From contig JAXDFZ010000006.1 of the NCBI GenBank assembly GCA_034665305.1, positions 28,751-92,750 of the forward strand: a stretch of 64,000 bases of DNA, given 5' to 3'. Positions 49,340 to 58,202 of the stretch are shown here, one piece after another. The stretch is from DASXRU01 sp034665305. Lineage in GTDB: Bacteria > Acidobacteriota > Blastocatellia > Pyrinomonadales > Pyrinomonadaceae. Position numbers and translations under genes: made by a program. Within the stretch, counting starts at the first letter, position 1, and each line of letters begins with the position of its first letter. The notes below the pieces were generated by a model. The model was not told where the DNA came from. It saw nothing but the letters and a program-made list of their open reading frames with translations, and did no database searches.

Positions 49340-52300
49340 TTAACTATTGTTTTGCGACGCGATTTTTGGCATGCTAATTGGAAGGTTAATTCCGATCACG
49401 ATGTTGTTTTCCTCATTGGCTATCAGCTCGAGCTTGCCCCCATAGACCGGCAGGAGGAAATTGGCCAGCAATAAACCGCGACCTCTATTTCGGTCCCCAC
49501 CTTCTCGCACTATTAGATCATTACCCAGTTTGTCCCAAATTTCATCCTTAATCTTTGGCCCGCTGTTAATTATCAATATACGGCAATTCGACGGACCCAC
49601 CATTTCGGTTCGAACTTCAAGCCTTTTCTCGTCGGCATCTACCAGGGCCTCCCGGGCGTTCCTGAGACAGGTTCCCAATATATGGTTTTGAAACCAAACC
49701 TTATTAATGAGTACCTTGCGACCATTGGTCCCACTTAAGGTGGTGCTGATATCCGCGTCCAATTTTTGCCTTTGCACAATCTCGCGGACCCAATCGACGC
49801 GCTCCCGAATGATGTTATTAATTAGTTCCTCGGAAATATCCTGGTCGGCGGGGGCAAAAGTGAAGTCGTATATTTCTTTCGCGTCGTCTCGAATTGATTC
49901 AAGGCTCTTCCTAATAGTTCTAAGATTAGATTGTCCAAGAGCCTTACCTACCGTATCCATTATGTAATTGGCAAGGCGCTTCCTAATAGTTCTAAGATTA
50001 GATTGTCGAAGAGCTTCATCTACCGTATCCGTTATGTACTTGGCCCTTGGTTTTATGGCGTGGTCCCATCCGCTTCCCGCCGCTCCAAGCAGGGCAATTA
50101 TTCGAGCCTTCTTGTTTTCTCTGGATTGTTGATCCTGGGCGATGGCCAGGCTTGCCTGGTTAGCGAATCCCTCAACCAGCATGAGATCCTGTTTGTCAAA
50201 GGCATCGAGTTCAGAGCTCTCGGCACTGATAGCTCCGATTGTTTTTCCGCTGCCATCCTTTATGGGAGCAACCAGCTGAGAGCGCGTATTCGGATGGATT
50301 TCAAAATAATTTTGATCGAGCTTGACATCCGGTGCAATGATCGAGTTCCCACTTTTTATTACTTTTCCGACGATACCGATCCGCCCGCCAATGCCAACAT
50401 TGAGATCGTAGTCCTTATTCACAATGGTCCGGATTGAAGCAAGCTTGTCTGCAGGGAAGGCAGCTACTACTTGCACCCCATTGCCGCTTTGAAGGTTGAT
50501 ATCGACAACGGTTACTTGTCTCCCCCACTCGTGGGCAACGTCATAAACGCGATTTGCTATCAATCTGAGGACTCTTTTTAGATCGTTTAAAGCAATTATC
50601 TGACGCTCTGTCTCAAAGAAGTTACGCAGAAGTTTCTTTTCGCGATCCATTCTTTCGATTAGCAAGGATACTTGCTCCGAAACTGCGACGGCGCGGCTGA
50701 TTTCGGTGTCGTCGAAATGTGGCGGCGTGCTGACGGAAGAGACATTTAACAACCCTATCGTTCGGGACTCGACCTTTAGTGGTATGGCCAACATTGATTT
50801 GATGTCTAAACGTTCGTTGTCTTTTCCGTCTCTCAGGTTGAGCCAATCTCCCAGCCGGTGTAGGTTATTGGCCAAATCATTTTCACCAGTCAGAACAATA
50901 GGCTCGCCAGACTTGAGGGCATCATCAAGATTAGGCCACTCTCCAATCTTGATGCTCTCGCCTAGCCGGGGATTCCAGTTGAATGCCTCTCTACCCTTAC
51001 GCTTTGCAGCGGCGATCACCTCCAGGGTATTGTCGGCTTCGCGAAAGAGAGCAATTCCACAAAAGCATTTTCTCGAAAGCTCAACCACCAATTCGGCCAG
51101 TGCGCGAAGGCCGTTTTCAGGCATTCTGGCCTGAGCCAGGACCTTACACGCGTCAACCACTGTCTTGTACCTGTTTTCGCCCTGCTTAACCTTGTCAAAT
51201 AAATCGGCAGTCTCAATCGCAATCATCGCAGCCTGCGCAAAAATCTCACCGACCCACTGGTCGTCTTCGCTAAAACAAGTCCACTCGTTCGGCGCGCCGT
51301 CTTTGTCTCTCTTATTGCTAATTCTGAGAAGTCCGATGAGTTCGCCATCTTCTCGGGCAAGGGGAATGGCTAACAGGGAAAAGCACTCGCCGGAAGGTGA
51401 ATGATCCGATTTCCTGTCTTTCACTGCATGATGGTCTGTGAGTGCAGTACCGCATTCCCTGAAAACAGCGCCTTGCGAAGCAATGTGCCCAGTCAAACCG
51501 GTACCCTTTCCGGTGACAATTTCGAATCGCCTACCTTCTTCAAAGCCTCCTTCCCGGTGACCGTGACTGGCTACCAGACTTAACCAGTCAGGTTCTTCGA
51601 CTAGGAGGATGCCACAAGCCTCGGCGTCCATTATCCGGTGAGCGTGCTTGGCGATCAGGGTCAACCTTTGTTTTTGATCACTCGTGGTGAGATGACTCAA
51701 AATATCGAAGGTAGCGCTCGCTAGCTTTTCGAGACTCTTAGCCCGATTTCTCTCTTTTTCTCTCGACCTGCTCTGCTCCAGTGCAATGCTTGCAGGTGCC
51801 GCCAAGCTCTTGAGTGTCTCGATATCATTTTGGTCATATTCTCTAGGCCTCGATGCGTTCACCCATAAAACGCCGGTGCGTTGTGTGTCCGAGATAAGCG
51901 GAACCCCAATTACAGACTCCAGCGAGTTGACGTTCTCATAATTTGCCCTGAAGTCCCACTCTGGATAGTTTGACTCAACCATGTGGTCGAGCGAGCTGTT
52001 GATTAGCTGACCCGCTATTCCCCACCCAACCCTGAGTTTCTGCCCGATAATTTCCGGGGGCAGATTGTGCGCGGCTACTACGCTTAGTTCCTGCCGAATC
52101 GGATCCAGCTCGTCGATTCCTCCACTATCAGCCCTTAACAGGTTCACTGCTTGAACTGTTATTGCGTTCAGGAGCGGCTCGCGTTCCTGGGCCGAGGCGA
52201 TCGCTAGCATGGCGTCGCGCAAAGGTTCGAGCGTATTCACCTTGTCGGCATGCTTAACAACTAGCGATGCAAATACCGCTAAGCTGCTACACTTCTTAAT

Positions 52301-52729
52301 GTCAGATTCTTCAAATTCTCTCCGTTGCTTAATCGCATCAAAACTAAACGAACCTATGACTTGGTCATCGACGGTTATGGGAACTATGACAATGGACACG
52401 ATGCCGAATCCCCGGAGAATTCTTCGCGTGTCGCCTAGCGACGTGTCGCTCTGAACATCATTGCTGACAATTGGCTTGCCTTGCTGAACCAACAGTTCTG
52501 CCGGGGCCACTCCCGAAATTGGTACCCAACTTCCCACTGCTGACTGCGAACCCGCCGGATACTCAGCGACAACTTTTCCCCTTTGTCGGTTTGCCTCGAA
52601 GAGAACCAAGCCACTGTGATCCACGCCCATCAGTTTGACGGCCGCTTCACACACCGCGCTGAGCGTAAGAAAGTAATCCGATCGGGAGCTTGTACCTACA
52701 CTTTCAGAAGTGAGGAGTGAAGAGGACAT
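49340..52729 (-). CDS. Multi-GAF sensor with C-terminal HATPase domain
   Basis: A 1129-residue soluble sensor. Five GAF domains can be traced, with typical closing strands VSIVIVPITVDDQVIGSFSF, LESVIGVPLISDTQRTGVLW, FSLLAIPLAREDGELIGLLR, KSMLAIPLKVESRTIGLLNV and RSQLVAPIKDGSGKTIGAIS. The end is a GHKL ATPase (LGTCLRNAREALVDADEK N-box, INSGPKIKDEIW, GRGLLLANFLLPVYGGKLEL). No H-box histidine (HELR-type) is visible, so it may not be a standard kinase. A 24-residue stretch is duplicated in tandem near residues 915-960. ATG 52729 with GGAGG is preferred over 52855. Confidence 0.85.
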   Translation of the reverse strand: MSSSLLTSESVGTSSRSDYFLTLSAVCEAAVKLMGVDHSGLVLFEANRQRGKVVAEYPAGSQSAVGSWVPISGVAPAELLVQQGKPIVSNDVQSDTSLGDTRRILRGFGIVSIVIVPITVDDQVIGSFSFDAIKQRREFEESDIKKCSSLAVFASLVVKHADKVNTLEPLRDAMLAIASAQEREPLLNAITVQAVNLLRADSGGIDELDPIRQELSVVAAHNLPPEIIGQKLRVGWGIAGQLINSSLDHMVESNYPEWDFRANYENVNSLESVIGVPLISDTQRTGVLWVNASRPREYDQNDIETLKSLAAPASIALEQSRSREKERNRAKSLEKLASATFDILSHLTTSDQKQRLTLIAKHAHRIMDAEACGILLVEEPDWLSLVASHGHREGGFEEGRRFEIVTGKGTGLTGHIASQGAVFRECGTALTDHHAVKDRKSDHSPSGECFSLLAIPLAREDGELIGLLRISNKRDKDGAPNEWTCFSEDDQWVGEIFAQAAMIAIETADLFDKVKQGENRYKTVVDACKVLAQARMPENGLRALAELVVELSRKCFCGIALFREADNTLEVIAAAKRKGREAFNWNPRLGESIKIGEWPNLDDALKSGEPIVLTGENDLANNLHRLGDWLNLRDGKDNERLDIKSMLAIPLKVESRTIGLLNVSSVSTPPHFDDTEISRAVAVSEQVSLLIERMDREKKLLRNFFETERQIIALNDLKRVLRLIANRVYDVAHEWGRQVTVVDINLQSGNGVQVVAAFPADKLASIRTIVNKDYDLNVGIGGRIGIVGKVIKSGNSIIAPDVKLDQNYFEIHPNTRSQLVAPIKDGSGKTIGAISAESSELDAFDKQDLMLVEGFANQASLAIAQDQQSRENKKARIIALLGAAGSGWDHAIKPRAKYITDTVDEALRQSNLRTIRKRLANYIMDTVGKALGQSNLRTIRKSLESIRDDAKEIYDFTFAPADQDISEELINNIIRERVDWVREIVQRQKLDADISTTLSGTNGRKVLINKVWFQNHILGTCLRNAREALVDADEKRLEVRTEMVGPSNCRILIINSGPKIKDEIWDKLGNDLIVREGGDRNRGRGLLLANFLLPVYGGKLELIANEENNIVIGINLPISMPKIASQNNS
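49907..50050 (-). repeat. 72-bp tandem duplication within the multi-GAF gene
   Basis: CTTCCTAATAGTTCTAAGAT begins identically at 49907 and 49979, and the 72-bp units are nearly identical for most of their length. In protein, QSNLRTIRK recurs 24 residues apart, with YITDTVDEALR / YIMDTVGKALG. The few differences show it is recent but not brand new. Confidence 0.9.
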
Positions 52730-52995
52730 GAGATTTTTGCCTCCGGCACAGTTTTCGAGGACTTGTGAGCTGTGGGACGATAAGATACAAATCAAGATCC
52801 AGTCAAGAGCCTTGGCCCGGCGGAGATCAGAAACGCAAATCGCGTCGTCTCCCAAAAAATCATGGATCGACTGAATGTGGACAACCCCCTTTGCTCTGGT
52901 TCTCTTTTGGAAAAGGGATGCTTAGTTTATGATTCGAAACTCGCTCTAGTGGGTTTTTCCTGGCCCTGAATAGATACGCGTTTAAAGAATTAGAT

Positions 52996-54084
52996 ATGTC
53001 CATTGCAGAACCAACGTCACAAACCAGAATCAAAGAATCGCGCGACACGCTGGATGCCTGGGTCCGTGAAGTCGTGCAATGGCATTTCGATCCGGCCACG
53101 GGCTGCCCTTTCTGGCTGAACTACGCGAGCGACCTGGGCTGGGATCCGCGGCAAAGAATTAAGGGCTACGATGACCTTTCGTTACTCGGTCCGTTTCAGG
53201 ATGAATGGTTGCGCGGTGGTCCAGTGCGCCGCTGGGTGCCCAAGGGTTTCGCGGACCGTCCCGTTTACACATTCGAAACGGGCGGCAGTACCGGCGTGCC
53301 AAAGTCGCGGATCAACATTGAAGATTTCCGTCTCGACTATGAAGCGTTCAGTGCCACGCTGCCGGACGAGTTTTTCCCGCCGGGCGCAGACTGGTTGAGT
53401 CTCGGACCAACCGGACCGCGGCGTTTGCGTTTGGCGGTCGAACATCTGGCCCAGTATCGGGCAGGCATTTGCTTCATGATCGATCTCGATCCGCGTTGGG
53501 TGATTAAGCTTTTGAAGATGGGCCAGGCAAAGATGGCCGAGCAATACAAACAACACGTCGTCGAGCAGGCCCTTACTTTATTAAAGACGCACGACAACAT
53601 TCGCTGCCTGTTCACGACGCCGAAACTTCTGGAAGCGCTCTGCGAACGAGTTTCGCTAAAGAAGCTTGGCATCACGGGCGTGTTCTGCGGCGGTACGGAA
53701 ATGACGCCACAGTTCCACCGGTTCGCGGTGGAGGAGTTGCTCGAAGGCGCGTACTTTGCACCCACGTACGGCAACACGCTGATGGGTCTGGCGGTGCACA
53801 AGCCGCGAATCGCGGAGGACAATTTCGCAGTCATCTATTATCCGCCGCTGCCACGCGCAATGATCGAGATCGTGGATCCGGATAATCCCGAGCGCGTCGT
53901 GGGTTATGGCGAAACGGGTCGGGTGCGTTTGACCACACTGACGAAAGAATTCTTCATGCCCCGGTTTTTGGAACGTGACGAGGCTGAACGCGAACCGCCA
54001 TGCGAGCTCTACCCGTGGGATGGCGTGCGCAACGTGCGGCCCTTCTCGAGACTGCAGGCGAACGTTGTCGAAGGAGTTTACTGA
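52996..54084 (+). CDS. LuxE/EhpF-like ANL-superfamily carboxylate-activating protein
   Basis: A 362-residue ANL (adenylating) enzyme without the usual C-terminal swivel domain. The phosphate-binding motif is TFETGGSTGVPKSR near residue 98. VFCGGTEMTPQFHRFAVEEL and FAPTYGNTLMGLAVHKPRIA are the A4-A5 region, and GYGETGRVRLTTLTKEFFMP is the late core. The size and shape match LuxE acyl-protein synthetase and the phenazine protein EhpF, which activate or hold acyl groups. The next gene encodes a LuxC-like reductase, suggesting carboxylate-to-aldehyde conversion. Substrate unknown. Confidence 0.8.
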   Translation: MSIAEPTSQTRIKESRDTLDAWVREVVQWHFDPATGCPFWLNYASDLGWDPRQRIKGYDDLSLLGPFQDEWLRGGPVRRWVPKGFADRPVYTFETGGSTGVPKSRINIEDFRLDYEAFSATLPDEFFPPGADWLSLGPTGPRRLRLAVEHLAQYRAGICFMIDLDPRWVIKLLKMGQAKMAEQYKQHVVEQALTLLKTHDNIRCLFTTPKLLEALCERVSLKKLGITGVFCGGTEMTPQFHRFAVEELLEGAYFAPTYGNTLMGLAVHKPRIAEDNFAVIYYPPLPRAMIEIVDPDNPERVVGYGETGRVRLTTLTKEFFMPRFLERDEAEREPPCELYPWDGVRNVRPFSRLQANVVEGVY

Positions 54085-54094
54085 ACCAGGATTT

Positions 54095-54245
54095 CAGCCG
54101 CAGATGAACGCCGATAAACGCGGAGCAGGCCAAAGAAAAACACATACCGGATTTGGCAGCGGGTTTGCAGGGTTTCGTTGGTTCGTCGTCTATTATCCAG
54201 TCTTGTTCAGATCCGCGCTTATCCGCGTTCATCTGCGGCTAGTAA
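54095..54245. repeat. Family G inverted repeat (GCAGATGAACGC type)
   Basis: CCGCAGATGAACGCCGATAA... is mirrored by ...TTATCCGCGTTCATCTGCGG, about 90 bp apart. The unit recurs at 57240-57345. It fills the gap between the LuxE-like and ALDH genes. Confidence 0.85.
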
Positions 54246-54260
54246 AGTTTTGCTTAAACC

Positions 54261-55685
54261 ATGATTCACATACCCATATTGCGGAGGGGTGAGCCCTACG
54301 CCAGCCTCGAGGTTGCGCGCTTGCCGCATCACCGAACGCGCGAGCCGTTCGTTGAGATCAGCCAGGCCAACAGCGGGTTGATCCGGCGTGACTTGCGCGA
54401 TCAAAAAACCGCGCGCGAAAAACTCGCGGCCTTCTCGACTGCGGAACTGATCGCGATTTGCGCCCGGGCGGCCGAACACTTCCTGCGAGATGAGTTGCCG
54501 CTCGGCGAGCAAATGCAGTCGCCTGAGGACTATGTCCAACAAGTCTCAGCGACCACCGGCATGCCCCACGCTCTGGCCCGGAGGAACATGGTCAAGATCC
54601 ACGGCGTGATGGCCGAAGCGGGCAGTGTGCTGAACGGGCTCACGCGGAACATCGATTGGGAAGTGTTGGACCGCGGCTTCGGCGAAATAAATGGCCAGGC
54701 GCTCAGTTTCTATCCGCGGACGGATTCGCTGGGCGTGGTGTCGCCCAGCAATTCACCCGGCGTGCACTCGCTTTGGATTCCGGCAGTGCCGCTGAAGATT
54801 CCGCTCGTACTCAAACCCGGAAGCGCCGAACCCTGGAGTCCCTACCGCATTATTCAGGCATTCATACAGGCTGGCGCGCCGCGCGAGGCATTTAGCTTTT
54901 ATCCCGCCGATCACGCCGGCGCCGGCGAAATTCTGCGACATTGCGGCCGCGGGATGATCTTCGGCGATGCTGGTTCGACCGGACAGTGGGGCGACGATCA
55001 GCGCATTGAAGTTCACGGTCCCGGCTTCAGCAAAATCTTGATTGGTGAGGATTGTATCGCTGACTGGGAAAAGTATCTGGACGTAATGGTGCGGTCAATC
55101 GCTGACAACGGCGGACGCTCCTGCATTAACGCCTCAGGAATCTGGGTGCCTTCGCATGCCGAAGAAATCGGCAAAGCATTGGCTCAGCGGTTGGCGCAAA
55201 TCGTCCCGCGCGATGCTGATGATGAGGAAGCGCAACTGGCCCCGTTTGCGGACGCGAACGTGGCGACGCGGATTTCGCAGTTGATCGATCGGGGATTGAG
55301 TGAACCCGGAGCTCGCGAGGTTTCAGCAGCGCATCGAAGCGAGCGACTGGTGCAACGAGACTCATGTTCGTATCTGCTACCCACGATCGTTCTGTGCGAA
55401 GGACCTGAGCACGCGATGGCTAACAAAGAATTCATGTTCCCATTCGCCAGCGTGGTAAAGGTCAATCAGGAAGACATTCCCGAAACATTGGGGCCGAGTC
55501 TGGTAGTGACCGCCATCACTGAAGATCCGGAATTGATTCGCCGTTTGGTGTCGTCGCCCAATGTCGATCGCTTGAACATCGGACCGGTGCCCACCAGCCA
55601 GATCAGTTGGGACCAACCGCACGAAGGCAATTTGTTCGAGCACTTGTACGCGCGACGTGCGTTTCAACTGGCCGCGGCCGGTTGA
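54261..55685 (+). CDS. Aldehyde dehydrogenase / LuxC-like acyl reductase
   Basis: A 474-residue ALDH-fold enzyme. The dinucleotide region has IPLVLKPGSAEPWSPYRIIQ and MIFGDAGSTGQW. The catalytic thiol is Cys288 in NGGRSCINASGIWV. The general-base glutamate of true aldehyde dehydrogenases is not evident, which fits acyl-thioester reductases such as LuxC. The N-terminal extension (residues 1-110) is also more LuxC-like than ALDH-like. Pairing with the LuxE-like ANL gene supports reduction of an activated acid to an aldehyde. The following gene is a GT4 glycosyltransferase. Confidence 0.82.
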   Translation: MIHIPILRRGEPYASLEVARLPHHRTREPFVEISQANSGLIRRDLRDQKTAREKLAAFSTAELIAICARAAEHFLRDELPLGEQMQSPEDYVQQVSATTGMPHALARRNMVKIHGVMAEAGSVLNGLTRNIDWEVLDRGFGEINGQALSFYPRTDSLGVVSPSNSPGVHSLWIPAVPLKIPLVLKPGSAEPWSPYRIIQAFIQAGAPREAFSFYPADHAGAGEILRHCGRGMIFGDAGSTGQWGDDQRIEVHGPGFSKILIGEDCIADWEKYLDVMVRSIADNGGRSCINASGIWVPSHAEEIGKALAQRLAQIVPRDADDEEAQLAPFADANVATRISQLIDRGLSEPGAREVSAAHRSERLVQRDSCSYLLPTIVLCEGPEHAMANKEFMFPFASVVKVNQEDIPETLGPSLVVTAITEDPELIRRLVSSPNVDRLNIGPVPTSQISWDQPHEGNLFEHLYARRAFQLAAAG

Positions 55686-55696
55686 GCCGTTTCCTG

Positions 55697-55900
55697 GTTG
55701 GCAAAGCCAACGGCATATTCGTAGCCCACAGCGCGAGCTGTGGGTAAAGGCGACGATCGCAATCTGAGCCCCATCAGGGCGGCATGAATCCGGTCGCGAG
55801 CTAAATTATGTCGCTCGCTTTGCGAGCTTGGATGCGGTATTACGGAACGCCACCCACAGCTCGCGCTGTGGGCTACGAAGATGCCGTTGGCTTCGCCAAC
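55697..55900. repeat. Two family E double-hairpin repeats
   Basis: 55697-55711 GTTGGCAAAGCCAAC plus 55722-55744 AGCCCACAGCGCGAGCTGTG; then 55852-55900 ACCCACAGCTCGCGCTGTGG plus GTTGGCTTCGCCAAC. The two units are opposed, and CTCGCTTTGCGAG makes a further small hairpin between them. Confidence 0.85.
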
Positions 55901-55919
55901 TGCTTGACTAACTCCCATA

Positions 55920-57254
55920 ATGAAAATTCTGTATCTCACCGGGGGCGCGGGCCAGATGTACTGCGGCAGTTGCCTGCGAGACAATGCCCTGGCCACGGAA
56001 TTGATTGCGCGCGGTCATGATGTCACGCTCCTGCCGGTCTACACTCCGACGCTCACCGATGAAACGAATGTAAGCGGCGACAAAGTTTTCTTTGGCGGCA
56101 TCAGCGTTTACCTCGAACAGTACGTGCCGCTCTTCCGCAGGACTCCGCGCTGGCTGGATCGCCTTTGGGATTCAACCCCGGTGTTGAATCTGGCTTCGCG
56201 CCGTTCCATCTCTACGAGCCCTAAGATGTTGGGTGAACTAACGGTTTCCATGTTGCGGGGCGAAGCCGGCTTTCAACAAAAAGAGATCGCCAAACTGCTG
56301 GAGTGGCTGAAACACGAAGGCGCCCCTGATCTCATCAGCCTTCCTTACACGCTTTTGCTGGGACTGGCCAAACCAATCAAGGAGGCCCTGGGCCGTCCAA
56401 TCGTTTGCACGTTGCAGGGCGAGGATTTGTTTCTTGAGGGCCTGCACGAGCCATATCAAAGCGAGGCCAAAAAACTCATTCGCGCCAACCTCGAACACGT
56501 GGACGCGTTCATTGCCGTCAGCCAGTATTACGCAGAGTTCATGCCCGAATATCTCGGTATTCCCAAGGAGAAAATTCGCACGGTGCCGCTGGGAATTAAT
56601 CTCGATGGTTACGAGCCCAGGGTGGAATCGCGTACCCGCGAGCGCGCGGAACCTTTTACGGTGGGCTTCTTTGCGCGTATCGCGCCGGAAAAAGGGCTGC
56701 ACGTTTTGGCTGAAGCATATCGCCGCTTGCGTCACAGCGGAGAAATTTCCGGCGCGCGATTGGAGGCCGGCGGTTACCTCGCGCCGGAGCATCGAACCTA
56801 CTTGAGCGGCATCGAACAAGCGATGAAAGAGGCCGGCCTCGCCGAAGAGTTTCATTACCGCGGCGCGCTGGATCGCGAACAGAAGATAGAGTTCCTGCGG
56901 ACGCTGGATGTGTTTTCGGTGCCGGCCACTTACGATGAGCCGAAGGGAATGTTTTTGCTGGAGGCCATGGCGTGCGGCGTGCCCCTCGTCCAACCACGGC
57001 GCGGCGGCTTCACAGAAGTCATCGAAAAGACGGCGGGCGGTTTATTGACTGAACCGGATGATCCGGCGAGTCTGGCGGCCGCGATCCTGCGCATCTATAT
57101 GGATCCGGCCCTTGCGGGACAACTGGGACAGAATGGTTATCAGAAAGTACGCGAGTATTTCAGCGTAGCGCACATGGCTGATAGCGCACTCTCGGCTTAC
57201 GAAAGCGTGTTGGGGAGTGCTCCTAGAATATTGGCCGCGGATTTACGCGGATGA
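55920..57254 (+). CDS. Glycosyltransferase family 4 protein
   Basis: A 444-residue GT-B glycosyltransferase. The N-terminal acceptor domain starts KILYLTGGAGQMYCGSCLRD and NALATELIARGHDVTLLPVY, like glycogen-synthase-type GT4s. The C-terminal donor domain has VGFFARIAPEKGLHVLAEAY and the E-x7-E motif in DEPKGMFLLEAMACGVPLVQ. Cytosolic or membrane-associated. It follows the LuxE/LuxC-like pair and precedes an ABC exporter, suggesting assembly and export of a glycosylated compound. Confidence 0.92.
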   Translation: MKILYLTGGAGQMYCGSCLRDNALATELIARGHDVTLLPVYTPTLTDETNVSGDKVFFGGISVYLEQYVPLFRRTPRWLDRLWDSTPVLNLASRRSISTSPKMLGELTVSMLRGEAGFQQKEIAKLLEWLKHEGAPDLISLPYTLLLGLAKPIKEALGRPIVCTLQGEDLFLEGLHEPYQSEAKKLIRANLEHVDAFIAVSQYYAEFMPEYLGIPKEKIRTVPLGINLDGYEPRVESRTRERAEPFTVGFFARIAPEKGLHVLAEAYRRLRHSGEISGARLEAGGYLAPEHRTYLSGIEQAMKEAGLAEEFHYRGALDREQKIEFLRTLDVFSVPATYDEPKGMFLLEAMACGVPLVQPRRGGFTEVIEKTAGGLLTEPDDPASLAAAILRIYMDPALAGQLGQNGYQKVREYFSVAHMADSALSAYESVLGSAPRILAADLRG

Positions 57255-57350
57255 ACGCGGACAAAACGAAGAGACATATGACAGGTAGAGAAGTTGTTGT
57301 CGACTTTTTCTGATCCGTCTTCTCCGCATTCATCTGCGGCTAAAGTCTTC
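57240..57350. repeat. Family G inverted repeat overlapping the GT4 gene end
   Basis: GATTTACGCGGATGAACGCGGA at 57240 is mirrored by TCTCCGCATTCATCTGCGGC near 57321. The GT4 stop codon (TGA of GCGGATGA) lies inside the left arm, and LAADLRG is its repeat-derived C-terminus. Confidence 0.8.
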
Positions 57351-57360
57351 TGGAGGTTGC

Positions 57361-58035
57361 TTGCTTAAGATCGAGAACGTTTCCAAAGAATACCCGGCGC
57401 CGCGAGAGACCCTGAAAATCATCTCCGGTGTTTCGCTCTCGCTTTCGCGGGGCGATGCGCTCTCGATCGTCGGTCCTTCGGGAAGCGGCAAGAGCACGCT
57501 GCTATACATCATGGGCGCGTTGGAGCCACCCAGCAGCGGGACCGTGACGCTCGACGGTAAAAATCCATTCCAACTTAAAGAGAGGGAGCTGGCCGCCTTT
57601 CGCAATAAAGAGATTGGTTTTGTGTTTCAGGACCACTGCCTGCTGCCCCAGTGTTCGGTGCTGGAAAATGTGTTGACGCCGACGCTGGTTTCCGAAACGA
57701 AGGAAAACGATGAGCGGATTCTGGAGCGGGCGCGGTCGTTGCTGCAGCAAGTGGGCCTGGCCGATCGCCTGGATCATCGCCCCGCTCAATTGTCCGGCGG
57801 CGAGAAGCAAAGAGTAGCCCTGGCGCGCGCTTTGATTACCAGTCCGCAACTTCTGCTGTGTGACGAGCCGACCGGAAATCTCGATCATAAGGCCGCGGAA
57901 GTCGTGGGTTCGCTCCTGCTGGAACTCCATCAGCAACAGAAAACGATTCTGGTGGTGGTGACTCACAGTGCGGAACTGGCCGCGCGCTTTCCGCTGCGTT
58001 ATGAGTTGTTGGACCAACAACTGCAGCAGTGGTGA
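57361..58035 (+). CDS. ABC transporter ATPase, LolD/MacB type
   Basis: A 224-residue ATPase: Walker A GPSGSGKSTLLYIMGALE, Q-loop GFVFQDHCLLPQ, signature LSGGEKQRVALARAL, Walker B LLLCDEPTGNLDHKAAE and H-loop VVVTHS. This is the mechanotransmission family working with FtsX-type permeases on lipoproteins, peptides or macrolides. The start is TTG 57361 with GGAGG four bases upstream. The giant permease gene follows after 167 bp of family A repeats. Confidence 0.92.
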   Translation: MLKIENVSKEYPAPRETLKIISGVSLSLSRGDALSIVGPSGSGKSTLLYIMGALEPPSSGTVTLDGKNPFQLKERELAAFRNKEIGFVFQDHCLLPQCSVLENVLTPTLVSETKENDERILERARSLLQQVGLADRLDHRPAQLSGGEKQRVALARALITSPQLLLCDEPTGNLDHKAAEVVGSLLLELHQQQKTILVVVTHSAELAARFPLRYELLDQQLQQW

Positions 58036-58061
58036 GTGGCCTGTCGCGGCGTCATTCACTC

Positions 58062-58172
58062 CTTGGAGTGCGGCGGCCTGACGCCGCTTTGGCCAGCCGA
58101 ACGCTACATTCTTTGAAAGACACAAACGAAAACGACCAAAGCGGCGTCAAGCCGCCGCACTCAAAGGAGTGT
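58062..58172. repeat. Family A variant pair inside the ABC operon
   Basis: GGAGTGCGGCGGCCTGACGC... and opposed CCAAAGCGGCGTCAAGCCGC... lie between the ATPase and permease genes, matching the pair at 20508-20612. Confidence 0.85.
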
Positions 58173-58202
58173 CAGCCACGGCGTCAGAATTGCCACTCGT
58201 AA

